A stretch of 11,601 bases of DNA from Zymomonas sp. (GCF_020216885.1 NZ_JAIWON010000125.1:1-11601); one strand, 5' to 3'; positions 1 through 7,926 are shown, counted from the first letter of the stretch. Notes: generated by a model from the sequence alone, not told the origin. Program-made: numbers and translations.

Positions 1-2
1 CA

Positions 3-530
3 TCTCATTTAGCTACCTCTATTCTTTGCGGTCTGTTTTTCATGACGCAAGGAATAGCAGCCCATGCCACGCTTTCTATGGGATTCCACGCACCTCCCTT
101 TGAGGCGTCAGGTATGATGATGGGGCTGCCTTTTCATTTCAGTCTGGATCAGGCTTTGAAAAATACGCCTGTCATTCTCTATTTTTCAGCGGCGGGATCT
201 GATCTCGGTTGTCGGGAGGATTCCCAGATTTTGGTAAAGTCAGCGCCCAAATTGCGAGCGCAGGGGGCTTTTTTAATTGCCTTTTCTCTTAGCGACCAAT
301 CGCCTGCTGTTTTGAAAAATTGCCGCGTTCCATTGCCCATAGCGATAGCGGATCGATCAGTCGCCAAATTATATGCGATTAACTATCCGCTTTCACCCAT
401 GCAGAATACGACTTATGTTATCGCACCCGATCGGCGAATATTATTAACCTATGTGTCGTCTGATCCGGCAAACCACATGGCCAAGGCGATGGAAACGATA
501 CAAAACTGGCAGAAATCAAACCGTCGATAG
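3..530 (+). CDS. Exported peroxiredoxin-like (AhpC/TSA) protein, 5' end outside window
   Basis: The first ATG in frame is at 42, but the frame stays open to the window edge. The residues before and after that ATG (roughly LATSILCGLFF, then ...GIAAHA) read as the hydrophobic core and AxA cleavage site of a signal peptide. The real start is therefore probably before position 1 and ATG 42 is internal. The mature part opens with a peroxiredoxin-like APPFEASG stretch, then a beta strand (VILYF) and a single Cys in GCRED (Cys57 counted from ATG 42). It ends with a typical TYVIAPD...ILLTYVSSDPANH segment. The usual PxxxTxxC active-site pattern is not intact: the Pro position is Ala and the Thr position is Asp. 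A second Cys is at 94; there is none five residues after Cys57, as in many Bcp proteins. The thioredoxin-like fold is well supported. Peroxidase activity, and export to the periplasm, are inferences. No partner gene is evident. Confidence 0.72.
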   Translation, partial: SHLATSILCGLFFMTQGIAAHATLSMGFHAPPFEASGMMMGLPFHFSLDQALKNTPVILYFSAAGSDLGCREDSQILVKSAPKLRAQGAFLIAFSLSDQSPAVLKNCRVPLPIAIADRSVAKLYAINYPLSPMQNTTYVIAPDRRILLTYVSSDPANHMAKAMETIQNWQKSNRR

Positions 531-579
531 CCATAATTATCTGCCTTTTTTATTAAAAAGAAGCCATATTTTTAACCAG

Positions 580-602
580 AAACCATGCCTTCATCATGGT
601 TT
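580..602 (+). terminator. Possible weak terminator hairpin after the peroxiredoxin-like gene
   Basis: A perfect 8-bp inverted repeat (AAACCATG at 580-587 and CATGGTTT at 595-602) has a 7-nt loop and lies 50 bases after the stop codon. The stem is AT-rich and the following stretch (TAAAATAGATTTAATTTTT) is not a clean T run. It could be a weak terminator or a chance or regulatory palindrome in the 187-bp gap before the RodZ-like gene. Confidence 0.3.
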
Positions 603-717
603 AAAATAGATTTAATTTTTGGTTCATTTAATATTACTTTTCATTTCGCTAGTTTAAGGCCAACTGATTACGTATTCGGTATAAAAGTGAACCAAGATTA
701 GGAGATCGGGGAGTTTA

Positions 718-1623
718 ATGAAGGGCGAAGACTATAATGATAAAGCGGATAACCAGCAGGCCATTCATCCAAAAGCGGCGGATGAAAATATCGGGGATAT
801 TTTAAAAAAAGCCCGCCACGCCAAAAAAATGACCTTAGAAGAAGTGTCCCGACAAACCCGCATTCCTATTCGCCATTTAAAATCGATTGAAGCCAATTCG
901 ACCGAAGGTTTACCTGCCACGACCTATAGTGCTGGTTTTGTTAAATCATATGCCCAGCTATTGGATTTGGATGGTACCGAAATGGCTGCCCGTTTTCGGG
1001 AAACAATGGGCGAAGCGACCCGTCAACAACCGATGATTGAGCCTTATGCTCCTGCCGACCCTACCCGTGTGCCGCCATTACGTCTGATTATCCCCTGTTT
1101 GATTGCAGCAGTCGTGATTATCATCGGCGGCATTATTTGGAACCGCCATCATGTCGATGCGTCCCTTTACAGCCAGAACCCATCATCCAGTCTTGGTAAT
1201 ATCGATACTGACAGTAACTCGACCTCTGGCAATATAGCCGAAATCAAACAGAGCCAAGCTATTGCCGCCAGCACCGATCTTCCCAGTAAAGTTATGCTGA
1301 CGGCTATAAAACCCGTCAAAATACAGATTTATGATGGCAAAGCGGAATCAGTTTTCATTGAAAAAACACTTGAAGCTGGTGAACATGTTTCCGTGCCGGA
1401 GACGCTCAAAAATCCGATGCTTGAAACCCGTCATCCTGAATTATTGACTATTACGGTTGCGAACAAAGCCCTGCCGGCCTCCCTCTTACCGAAAAGACAT
1501 GTAAAAGATTTCAGCCTTTTGGAAAGTAACCTGTTGATGAAGGCTTCTAATGTTTCAAAGCCGACAGTTGCGGTATCAAAAGCACCTTCTTCTCCAGCAC
1601 TTTCCAATAATGATGACTTATAA
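718..1623 (+). CDS. RodZ-like helix-turn-helix membrane protein
   Basis: The protein has the RodZ layout. Residues 25-60 form a Cro/cI-type helix-turn-helix (GDILKKAR, then MTLEEVSRQTRIPIRHLKSIE), followed by the family-typical GLPATTYSAGFVKSYAQLL at 64-82. A single membrane segment spans about 122-141 and is followed by a Ser/Asn-rich linker. A beta-rich C-terminal domain at about 190-275 resembles DUF4115 (VKIQIYDGK...EAGEHVSVPE). In RodZ the N-terminal domain stays in the cytoplasm and binds MreB to help maintain rod shape, while the C-terminal domain is periplasmic. That role here is inferred from the family. At 301 residues it is within the family range. The start is supported by GGGGAG at 708-713, four bases before the ATG. 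A TATAAA box at 680-685 could be a -10 element, but I see no good -35 partner. A transcriptional regulator role is less likely given the membrane anchor. Confidence 0.75.
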   Translation: MKGEDYNDKADNQQAIHPKAADENIGDILKKARHAKKMTLEEVSRQTRIPIRHLKSIEANSTEGLPATTYSAGFVKSYAQLLDLDGTEMAARFRETMGEATRQQPMIEPYAPADPTRVPPLRLIIPCLIAAVVIIIGGIIWNRHHVDASLYSQNPSSSLGNIDTDSNSTSGNIAEIKQSQAIAASTDLPSKVMLTAIKPVKIQIYDGKAESVFIEKTLEAGEHVSVPETLKNPMLETRHPELLTITVANKALPASLLPKRHVKDFSLLESNLLMKASNVSKPTVAVSKAPSSPALSNNDDL

Positions 1624-1649
1624 AAAATTATTACGGCAAAGAATACGGA

Positions 1650-1692
1650 CAAGCCCCAGATATTGACGCCGTTTCGGCTTGGTGCTTTTGTT
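1650..1692 (+). terminator. Candidate weak terminator after the RodZ-like gene
   Basis: Two overlapping, mutually exclusive stems lie about 25-60 bases after the stop codon. GCCG/CGGC (1668-1671 and 1675-1678) has a 3-nt loop, and CAAGCC/GGCTTG (1650-1655 and 1676-1681) has a 20-nt loop. They are followed by the T-rich GGTGCTTTTGTTTTC. Stem lengths are marginal, so termination here is only a possibility. Confidence 0.25.
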
Positions 1693-1828
1693 TTCTTCAA
1701 GGGTCAGGTGATGTCTTTTTATGGAATGTTCATCACCACTCATCTAAACAGGCTGTGCTTTGCCCATTATTCCGTTAAGATATGTCCGCAACTAAGCGGT
1801 TTTACGCATGGATAGCATGGAATTAAAA

Positions 1829-2875
1829 ATGAAATTACACCGTAAACTGCTTCTTATCTGTCTGTCTTCCAGCTTTATAACCGCTCCGCTTTTGGCGGCC
1901 GCCGCAGATAACCAAAGCCAACAGATTGAACAACTGCAACGGCAAATGCGGGCTGTTCAGCGGAAAATTTTTCCCGATGGTAAAAGCCATGAGATTGTAG
2001 CGCCGGAAGTGGCTGCCCCTGTGGCCTCTGTTCAGCCGCAGCCGACAGAAAATACCTCGGTAACAACGGAATTAGGCGCGCGGATAGATTCACTGGAACA
2101 ATCCATGACCCAGTTGACGGCGCAATCCGAAGAAAACAGCCACCGCCTGCGCCAGATGGAACAGCAATTCGAAAATTTCAAAACCGAAATGCAATCCCGT
2201 CTAACCTCACCGGCAGAAGCGGGCGTGACGGGTGACACCGATCCAGTCAATATGGGTCAGGCAGCAACCTCCCCAGCTTCGGCAAATGCCAAGACTGCCA
2301 AGCCCCTTCCCCCGAAAGAGGTCGCCGCAGAGAAGCCGACTGTTACCAAAGATGTCCCGTCGTCTGACAAGAAAACCGCCGTTGCAACAGCGGCACCGCT
2401 ATCAAAAGCCACGCCTGACAAAGCTGCCGCCCCGAAATCTGTTACAGCCTTGATTAGCGAAAATGCCGAACCGAATAGCGACCCAGCCGAACAGGTTTAT
2501 TTGGCCGGATATAAATTATGGAATGATAAACGCTATCCCGAAGCGGAAACGGTTTTAAAATCCTTTATTTCCAAATATCCGAGCCATTCTCGCGCTAGTT
2601 ATGCCCGCAATTTATTAGGCCGCGCCTATCTTGATTCAGGAGAACCGGCACAGGCCGCAGAAACATTTTATTCCAATTATCAATCGATTCCCCAAGGCGC
2701 ACGTGCCCCAGACAGCCTGTATTTTTTGGGGCAATCTCTGATGGCTTTAAAACCGGCAAGACCGAAAGATGCTTGTAAGGTTTATGCTGAATTGTTGGAT
2801 GTCTATGGCAACAAGGTCAACGATTCATTGAAAGACCGCATTGAGAAAGCGCAGGCACAGGCCAAATGCCGCTAA
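1829..2875 (+). CDS. cpoB: CpoB/YbgF: periplasmic TPR protein of the Tol-Pal system
   Basis: The signal peptide (MKLHRKLLLICLS ... APLLAAAA) is followed by two coiled-coil stretches, about residues 35-53 and 88-128 counting from the upstream ATG at 1808. Next comes a long Ala/Pro/Lys/Thr-rich linker (135-215) and a C-terminal TPR domain (about 226-352: AEQVYLAGYKLWNDKRYPEA, then SRASYARNLLGRAYLDSGEPA, then APDSLYFLGQSLMAL). This is the CpoB/YbgF layout. The family acts in the periplasm, linking Tol-Pal outer-membrane constriction to septal peptidoglycan synthesis. ATG 1829 is chosen because it gives a clean basic n-region with GGA seven bases upstream. ATGs at 1808 and 1817 are also in frame but would add acidic residues before the hydrophobic core. 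The gene lies 55 bases upstream of tilS, as in many alphaproteobacteria, where pal often sits just before cpoB. Here pal is absent and a RodZ-like gene lies upstream. The linker is unusually long and low in complexity. Confidence 0.85.
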   Translation: MKLHRKLLLICLSSSFITAPLLAAAADNQSQQIEQLQRQMRAVQRKIFPDGKSHEIVAPEVAAPVASVQPQPTENTSVTTELGARIDSLEQSMTQLTAQSEENSHRLRQMEQQFENFKTEMQSRLTSPAEAGVTGDTDPVNMGQAATSPASANAKTAKPLPPKEVAAEKPTVTKDVPSSDKKTAVATAAPLSKATPDKAAAPKSVTALISENAEPNSDPAEQVYLAGYKLWNDKRYPEAETVLKSFISKYPSHSRASYARNLLGRAYLDSGEPAQAAETFYSNYQSIPQGARAPDSLYFLGQSLMALKPARPKDACKVYAELLDVYGNKVNDSLKDRIEKAQAQAKCR

Positions 2876-2930
2876 GGCTTTCCTTTTTCGGCTAGGGAAT
2901 AAAACGCTATTTTGATTTCGGGAGTTTCTG

Positions 2931-3920
2931 GTGAAAGGTGAATTAAGAAGTCTCTTGTTGCCTGAGCTTCGTCTTTTTAACGAAGCCATCAAGGGAATTT
3001 TATCTTCGCCTTTATCTGGAAAGCTAGGCATTGCAGTATCTGGTGGCAGTGATAGCCTTGCTCTGTTACTTTTGGGGGCGTTAAGCGATTTTCCAGTAGA
3101 GGCGGTCACAGTCGATCACGGGATGCGCCCAGAAGCGGCTGAAGAAGCCCGTTTTGTTGCCCAAATTTGCCAACAAATTGGCGTTCCCCATCAAATATTG
3201 ACAACCAAGGTCGAAGCCAACGGCGAAGGGATGCAAGCTGCTGCCCGTATCCGGCGCTATGCTTTGATGGCAGAATGGGCAAGAGAAAAAAATGTCGGTG
3301 CTTTGATGACCGCCCATCATGCCGACGATCAGGCCGAAACTTTTCTGATGAGGGCAGCGAGAGGCAGCGGTCTTAACGGATTAGCGGCGATCCGGCCTGA
3401 CGTTGTTATCACGGCAGAGGGACAAAAATTACGCCTGTTACGGCCATTATTGGGATTTACCCGATCCGCATTGGCAGAGATTGTTGAAAAGGCCGGTTTT
3501 ACCTTTGTCAGCGATCCGTCCAATGACAATCCGCATTATGACCGCACCCATTTTAGAAGATTGTTGAAAGCCTCGCCTTGGATCAATCGCCAACATATTG
3601 CCGAAGCGGCACGTTATTGTCAGCAATCGGAAGAAGCCATTGAATGGATAACCGCCAAAGAGGCCGCCGCCCGTATCCGAAAGAAAGGTGAAGTCCTTTA
3701 TCTTGATCCAACCGAGCTACCGATCGAAATTCTGCGGCGTTTGGTGTTGCGCGCTATGGAAAGAATAACAGGAAAGACGACATTAAGAGGCTCTGCTTTG
3801 TCACGTTTTATCCGCTCTTTACAGCAGGGTAAAAAAGTGATGCTGGTTGATGTTATTGGCCAAGGGGGAGAATATTGGCGTTTTTATAGGGCACCACCGC
3901 GCAAAAAAGCCGTTTTATAA
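2931..3920 (+). CDS. tilS: tRNA(Ile)-lysidine synthetase TilS
   Basis: TilS attaches lysine to C34 of the CAU-anticodon tRNA-Ile using ATP, so that the tRNA reads AUA and is charged with isoleucine. It is normally essential and cytoplasmic. The N-type ATP pyrophosphatase P-loop SGGSDS is at residues 37-42. VDHGMRPEAAEEA follows at 61-73, then the family signature TAHHADDQAETFLMR at 127-141 with GSGLNGL after it. DPSNDNPHYDRTHFRR at 195-210 is the tRNA-binding region typical of TilS. The 329-residue length matches short alphaproteobacterial forms. The start is GTG at 2931, supported by CGGGAG at 2919-2924, six bases upstream. The gene is probably transcribed with cpoB, since no terminator is visible in the 55-base gap, and it precedes ftsH as in many proteobacteria. 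Confidence 0.95.
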   Translation: MKGELRSLLLPELRLFNEAIKGILSSPLSGKLGIAVSGGSDSLALLLLGALSDFPVEAVTVDHGMRPEAAEEARFVAQICQQIGVPHQILTTKVEANGEGMQAAARIRRYALMAEWAREKNVGALMTAHHADDQAETFLMRAARGSGLNGLAAIRPDVVITAEGQKLRLLRPLLGFTRSALAEIVEKAGFTFVSDPSNDNPHYDRTHFRRLLKASPWINRQHIAEAARYCQQSEEAIEWITAKEAAARIRKKGEVLYLDPTELPIEILRRLVLRAMERITGKTTLRGSALSRFIRSLQQGKKVMLVDVIGQGGEYWRFYRAPPRKKAVL

Positions 3921-4066
3921 CATAAGATTGAAATTTGGGTCATTGTTATCAGCGCAACAACGCTTATGTTGAGGATATTAGAGGCGCCGGTCGTCTTCAG
4001 TCTTTATTAAAAAGCGCTGTTGTATGATCCTTTAAACAGGGAGCTTCCCTGCCGGACAGATGTCCG
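3921..4066 (+). promoter_or_regulatory. Structured tilS-ftsH intergenic region (candidate ftsH leader)
   Basis: This 146-base gap contains several inverted repeats. CATAAG (3921-3926) pairs with CTTATG (3963-3968). TTGTT (3943-3947) pairs with AACAA (3956-3960). CAACAACGCTT (3955-3965) pairs with AAGCGCTGTTG (4012-4022) at 10 of 11 positions. The first two pairings and the third use the same segment, so they exclude each other, as in an attenuator. Closer to the gene are AGGGA-GCT-TCCCT (4038-4050) and CGGACAGATGTCCG (4053-4066), the latter directly abutting the first ATG. TATGAT at 4023-4028 could be a -10 box, but no matching -35 is clear. A regulatory role is inference from structure only. 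Confidence 0.4.
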
Positions 4067-6055
4067 ATGAAAGGCTTAATATACTATATGGCTATGAACG
4101 ACAATAATAAGACCCCCCAAGACCCGCAGGCTAATAACTGGATGAAAACGCTTCTTATTGGAGGCGGCATCATCGCTGCGATGACTTTGGCGGTCACTTT
4201 TTTTGATGGCAATGGTGGACGTGACCATAATACGACCAGTGTCGCCTATTCAGAATTTCTGAATCGGGTTGATAATAATGGCGTAAAAGACGTTACGATC
4301 GGACATGATGAATTAAGCGGTCATTTTACCGATAACGCCGCCTTCAAAACGGTGGCACCGAGTGATCCTTTGCTGGTTCAGCGCTTGCAAAGCAAAAATG
4401 TCACTTTCAGAGCCTTGCCGGAAGATACTGTTAGCTTTTGGCAGATTTTATTGTCGCAATTTCTGTTGCCTTTCATTCTGTTTGTCGGTTTGGGCTTTCT
4501 TTTTGTTCGCCAGATGCAAAAAAATGGCGGCGGTGGCGCCATGGGATTCGGAAAATCCCGCGCGCGCTTGCTGACTGAAAAACAAGGCCGCGTCACTTTC
4601 AAAGATATTGCCGGTATTGAAGAAGCCCGCGAAGAACTGGAAGAAATCGTCGATTTTCTGAAAGACCCGACCCGTTTTTCTCGTTTGGGTGGCAAAATTC
4701 CAAAAGGCGCTTTGCTGGTAGGCCCTCCGGGAACGGGTAAGACCTTGCTTGCCCGTGCGATTGCGGGTGAAGCCGGCGTGCCTTTCTTCTCGATTTCTGG
4801 TTCTGACTTTGTTGAAATGTTTGTCGGTGTCGGTGCCAGCCGTGTCCGTGACATGTTCGAACAGGCTAAAAAAAATGCCCCTTGCATCATCTTCATTGAT
4901 GAAATTGATGCAGTCGGACGGCATCGCGGTGCCGGTCTGGGTAACGGTAATGACGAACGAGAACAGACTTTGAACCAGCTTTTGGTTGAAATGGATGGTT
5001 TCGAAGCCAATGAAGGAATCATTATCTTGGCGGCAACGAACCGCCCCGATGTGCTTGATCCGGCTTTGTTGCGCCCCGGTCGTTTCGACAGACAGGTTAT
5101 TGTTCCGCGTCCCGATATCGAAGGTCGCCTGAAAATTCTTCAGGTGCATATGAAAAAAACGCCTTTGGCACCGGATGTTGACGTTAGAACGATTGCCCGA
5201 GGCACGCCCGGCTTTTCTGGTGCCGATCTTGCCAATATCGTCAATGAAGCGGCTTTGTTGGCTGCCCGTAAGGGTAAGCGTTTGGTCGCGATGAGCGAAT
5301 TTGAAGAAGCCAAAGATAAAGTCATGATGGGGGCAGAACGTCGCTCTGTCATCATGACCGAAGAAGAAAAACGGTCAACCGCCTATCACGAAGCCGGACA
5401 TGCTTTGGTCTCTTTGCATATTTCGGGATGTGACCCACTGCATAAAGTCACCGTTATTCCGCGCGGTCGGGCTTTGGGTGTGACTTGGAATTTGCCGGAA
5501 CGCGATCAGCTTTCGATCAACATCAAACAGATGAAAGCCAGATTGGCTTTGTGCTTTGGTGGTCGAATTGCCGAACAGCTTGTTTATGGTGAAGATTCAC
5601 TGAATACCGGTGCTTCCAATGATATTCAGCAAGCCACCGATATGGCACGGGCAATGGTGACCGAATATGGTATGTCGCCCAAACTGGGCTGGTTGCGTTA
5701 TCGCGAAAATCAGGATGAAGTCTTTTTGGGTCACAGCGTTTCACGCTCTCAGAATATTTCGGAAGAAACTGCCAAAATTATCGATCAGGAAGTCAGAGTC
5801 TTGGTAGAAGAAGGCGAAAGCCGCGCCCGTCAGGTCTTGACCGAGCATATTGATGAGCTGCATCGTTTAGCCAACGCGCTGATTGAATACGAGACCTTGA
5901 GCGGTGAAGAAGCCAAGCGTGCTATCGCCGGTGAGAAGATCACGACGATTGAGGTCAAACCGCAGGTAACAATCCCGCTTTCTGGTGGCGCGTCAGGTGT
6001 CCCGAAAAGCCCGCCTTTCAATGGCTGGGGTAATGCAGCACCGCAGGGCGCTTAA
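4067..6055 (+). CDS. ftsH: ATP-dependent zinc metalloprotease FtsH
   Basis: FtsH is a hexameric inner-membrane AAA+ protease that removes unassembled membrane proteins and certain cytoplasmic regulators. All landmarks are present: membrane segment 1 (about 27-45), a periplasmic domain, and membrane segment 2 (about 126-147). The cytoplasmic part has Walker A GPPGTGKT (219-226), pore motif FVG (252-254), Walker [10 protein letters not shown] (274-282) and the second region of homology with [20 protein letters not shown] (323-342). The HEAGH zinc site is at 441-445, and Asp519 in [10 protein letters not shown] is the likely third zinc ligand. The length of 662 is normal. The start is uncertain: ATG 4067 has only a weak GGACAG upstream and sits against a palindrome, while in-frame ATGs at 4088 and 4094 give the more usual N-terminus (MNDNNKTP) but lack a visible ribosome binding site. 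The gene ends before a strong terminator. Confidence 0.97.
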   Translation: MKGLIYYMAMNDNNKTPQDPQANNWMKTLLIGGGIIAAMTLAVTFFDGNGGRDHNTTSVAYSEFLNRVDNNGVKDVTIGHDELSGHFTDNAAFKTVAPSDPLLVQRLQSKNVTFRALPEDTVSFWQILLSQFLLPFILFVGLGFLFVRQMQKNGGGGAMGFGKSRARLLTEKQGRVTFKDIAGIEEAREELEEIVDFLKDPTRFSRLGGKIPKGALLVGPPGTGKTLLARAIAGEAGVPFFSISGSDFVEMFVGVGASRVRDMFEQAKKNAPCIIFIDEIDAVGRHRGAGLGNGNDEREQTLNQLLVEMDGFEANEGIIILAATNRPDVLDPALLRPGRFDRQVIVPRPDIEGRLKILQVHMKKTPLAPDVDVRTIARGTPGFSGADLANIVNEAALLAARKGKRLVAMSEFEEAKDKVMMGAERRSVIMTEEEKRSTAYHEAGHALVSLHISGCDPLHKVTVIPRGRALGVTWNLPERDQLSINIKQMKARLALCFGGRIAEQLVYGEDSLNTGASNDIQQATDMARAMVTEYGMSPKLGWLRYRENQDEVFLGHSVSRSQNISEETAKIIDQEVRVLVEEGESRARQVLTEHIDELHRLANALIEYETLSGEEAKRAIAGEKITTIEVKPQVTIPLSGGASGVPKSPPFNGWGNAAPQGA

Positions 6056-6089
6056 CCGAAATAGCCTCTTTAAAATTTTCACCAATGAG

Positions 6090-6124
6090 AAAGCCTGCTT
6101 CCCTTAAAAGAAGCAGGCTTTTTT
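6090..6124 (+). terminator. Strong intrinsic terminator after ftsH
   Basis: A perfect 12-bp stem (AAAGCCTGCTTC at 6090-6101 and GAAGCAGGCTTT at 6110-6121) has an 8-nt loop and runs into six T residues (6119-6124). It lies 34 bases after the ftsH stop. It separates the cpoB-tilS-ftsH group from the genes that follow. Confidence 0.93.
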
Positions 6125-6181
6125 GCAAAAAACTATTTTTCACATCCCTTTTTGCCCATTTTATTCTATAGAAGATGAACT

Positions 6182-6589
6182 ATGCGCTTGATTTTTTCCT
6201 TGCCCGTGATGGCGGCAATGTTGTCGTCGTCGTCTTTGGTCGCCGCCGATGTGCCTAATGTCGCGGCATCCTCTGTGATGAGCGTCCAGCAATTTTTAAA
6301 CAAAGCCAAACATCTGAAAGAAAAAGGGCCTTTTGCCCTGCTGTCCCCTGATTTTGATTTACTGAGTCATGTCGGGGAAGCGGCTGATGACGCATGGAAG
6401 GCGCAGCTTAAACATAGCCCGAAGCCAGCCTGCCCCCCATCGACTGATATTTCTATCAAAGACAAAGATTTCATGGCTTTCATGAAGGCAATCCCGAAAG
6501 AAGATAGAGATCATATTTCGGTGAATGAAGCCTATATTCAGGGGATGAACAAGCGTTATCCTTGTAATGAATCCTCAAAGCATTCCTGA
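6182..6589 (+). CDS. Small secreted protein, Rap1a/Tai-like
   Basis: A 135-residue protein with a signal peptide at about 1-22 (MRLIFSLPVMAAMLSSSSLVAA). The mature part is mostly helical in character (MSVQQFLNKAKHLKEKGP...) and has two cysteines, Cys84 in ACPPS and Cys128 in RYPC, near the ends of its C-terminal half. The pattern of CPP, then a helix ending in IP, then an Ala-containing helix closing in YPC resembles the Rap1a/Tai family. Named members of that family are periplasmic immunity proteins against type VI secretion amidases, but many family members are uncharacterised secreted proteins. No effector or secretion gene is nearby, so an immunity role is not supported by context. A disulfide between the two cysteines is inferred. 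The ribosome binding site is modest (GAAG at 6171-6174). The gene follows the ftsH terminator and lies 50 bases upstream of proA, so it may be co-transcribed with proA. Confidence 0.65.
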   Translation: MRLIFSLPVMAAMLSSSSLVAADVPNVAASSVMSVQQFLNKAKHLKEKGPFALLSPDFDLLSHVGEAADDAWKAQLKHSPKPACPPSTDISIKDKDFMAFMKAIPKEDRDHISVNEAYIQGMNKRYPCNESSKHS

Positions 6590-6639
6590 ATTTTTTAAAT
6601 AAATTGAAGTCTGATAAAGACCTTGGCGGAAGTGATACA

Positions 6640-7926
6640 ATGACTGGCAATAAGATAGATCAAGCCACCCCGACAGAAATGATGGAAGGCATGGCGAAAA
6701 AAGCACGCCTTGCCAGTCAGATTTTAGCGCAGGCTCCGACTGCGCAAAAAGCCGAGGCTTTGATCGCGACTGCCGATGCTATTCGCCGTCATTCGGTGGA
6801 TATTTTGGCAGCGAATGCCCAAGATGTGGCAACAGCCGAAAGTAATCAATCTTCCTCTGCGATGATTGATCGCTTGCGTCTGACCGAAGCAAGGCTTGAG
6901 AATATAGCTTTGGCTTTAGAAGTTATTGCCCATCTGGAAGATCCGGTGGGTCAGATTATTGATAAACGGATGCGCCCTAACGGGCTGGAATTAACCCGTA
7001 TTCGGGTTCCTATTGGCGTTATTGGTATCATTTATGAAAGTCGCCCTAATGTGACGATTGATGCCGCCGCTCTGACTTTAATGTCTGGTAATGCCGCAAT
7101 TTTGCGCGGTGGTTCCGAGGCAATCCATAGCAACAAAGCGCTTTATCAAACCATGCGTGAAGGCTTGAAAAAAACCGGATTACCAGAAGAGGCGATTCAA
7201 CTGGTATCGACAACGGATAGAGCCTTGGTCGGGGCGATGTTAACAGCAAGCGGCTTGATTGATCTCGTTATTCCGCGCGGTGGAAAATCCTTGGTCGCCC
7301 GTGTGCAGCAAGATGCGCGTGTGCCGGTCTTGGCGCATTTGGACGGCATCAATCATAGTTATGTTCATAAAGAAGCCGATCCTGAAAAAGTCGAAAAAGT
7401 GATCGTCAATGCCAAAATGAGGCGCACAGGCATTTGTGGCGCAACCGAAACGGTATTGATTGATCGCGATTATCCGGTCGAAAAGGTAAAATCACTGCTT
7501 CAAGCCCTTCATAAGGCTGGTTGTGAAATTCGCGGGACAGAAGAAATCCAAAAAATTGACCCTGAAGCCAAAGCCGTTTCAGAAGAAGATTGGGGCACCG
7601 AATATCAGGATGCCATTTTATCAGTCCGCTTTGTCGATAATATGGATGAGGCCTTGTCCCATATCGCCCGTTATAGTTCCAGTCATACGGATGCCATTTT
7701 GACCGAAAATCGCGAGGTAGCAGAAAAATTTCTATCTAGTGTCGATTCCGCTATTGTGATGTGGAATGCCTCGACCCAGTTTGCCGATGGGGGCGAGTTT
7801 GGTTTGGGTGCCGAAATCGGTATTGCCACCGGACGTATCCATGCAAGAGGCCCTGTCGCCCTTGAAGGTTTGACCAGCTATAAATGGCAGGTACGCGGGA
7901 CAGGTCAAATTCGGCCTGTGGCATAA
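6640..7926 (+). CDS. proA: Gamma-glutamyl phosphate reductase ProA
   Basis: ProA uses NADPH to reduce gamma-glutamyl phosphate to glutamate semialdehyde, the second step of proline synthesis from glutamate, in the cytoplasm. The aldehyde-dehydrogenase-like fold is clear: VPIGVIGIIYESRPNVTIDA near 123-142, LIDLVIPRGGKSLV near 207-220, the catalytic Cys266 in MRRTGICGATE, and DGGEFGLGAEIG followed by RGPVALEGLTSYKW near the C-terminus. The 428-residue length is normal. ATG 6640 is chosen because GGCGGAAG (6625-6632) lies seven bases upstream. The frame also opens at a TTG at 6604, but that has no ribosome binding site. proB, the kinase for the preceding step, often sits just upstream in related genomes but is not in this window. 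Downstream order (nadD, rsfS, rlmH) matches the alphaproteobacterial norm. Confidence 0.96.
   Translation: MTGNKIDQATPTEMMEGMAKKARLASQILAQAPTAQKAEALIATADAIRRHSVDILAANAQDVATAESNQSSSAMIDRLRLTEARLENIALALEVIAHLEDPVGQIIDKRMRPNGLELTRIRVPIGVIGIIYESRPNVTIDAAALTLMSGNAAILRGGSEAIHSNKALYQTMREGLKKTGLPEEAIQLVSTTDRALVGAMLTASGLIDLVIPRGGKSLVARVQQDARVPVLAHLDGINHSYVHKEADPEKVEKVIVNAKMRRTGICGATETVLIDRDYPVEKVKSLLQALHKAGCEIRGTEEIQKIDPEAKAVSEEDWGTEYQDAILSVRFVDNMDEALSHIARYSSSHTDAILTENREVAEKFLSSVDSAIVMWNASTQFADGGEFGLGAEIGIATGRIHARGPVALEGLTSYKWQVRGTGQIRPVA

Noticed and set aside
2232..2453. Pro/Arg/Lys-rich 73-codon open frame in another frame of cpoB
   Set aside because: It is a frame-shifted reading of the Ala/Pro/Lys-rich linker of cpoB, with no ribosome binding site.
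3921..4066. Heat-shock (sigma-32) promoter before ftsH
   Set aside because: I looked for CTTGA-like and CCCCAT-like boxes at suitable spacing and found no acceptable pair.
4378..5149. Two long overlapping reverse-strand open frames of 214 and 233 codons inside ftsH
   Set aside because: They are antisense to the conserved AAA+ domain, have low-complexity Ser/Arg/Lys-rich or unrelated translations, no family features, and are explained by codon bias of ftsH.
6139..6167. Promoter-like pair TTCACA-17-TATTCT before the Rap1a-like gene
   Set aside because: Transcription would start about eight bases before the ATG and remove most of the ribosome binding site; probably chance in an AT-rich stretch.
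6604..6639. TTG 6604 as the start of proA
   Set aside because: There is no ribosome binding site before it, while ATG 6640 has GGCGGAAG seven bases upstream and gives a normal-length protein.
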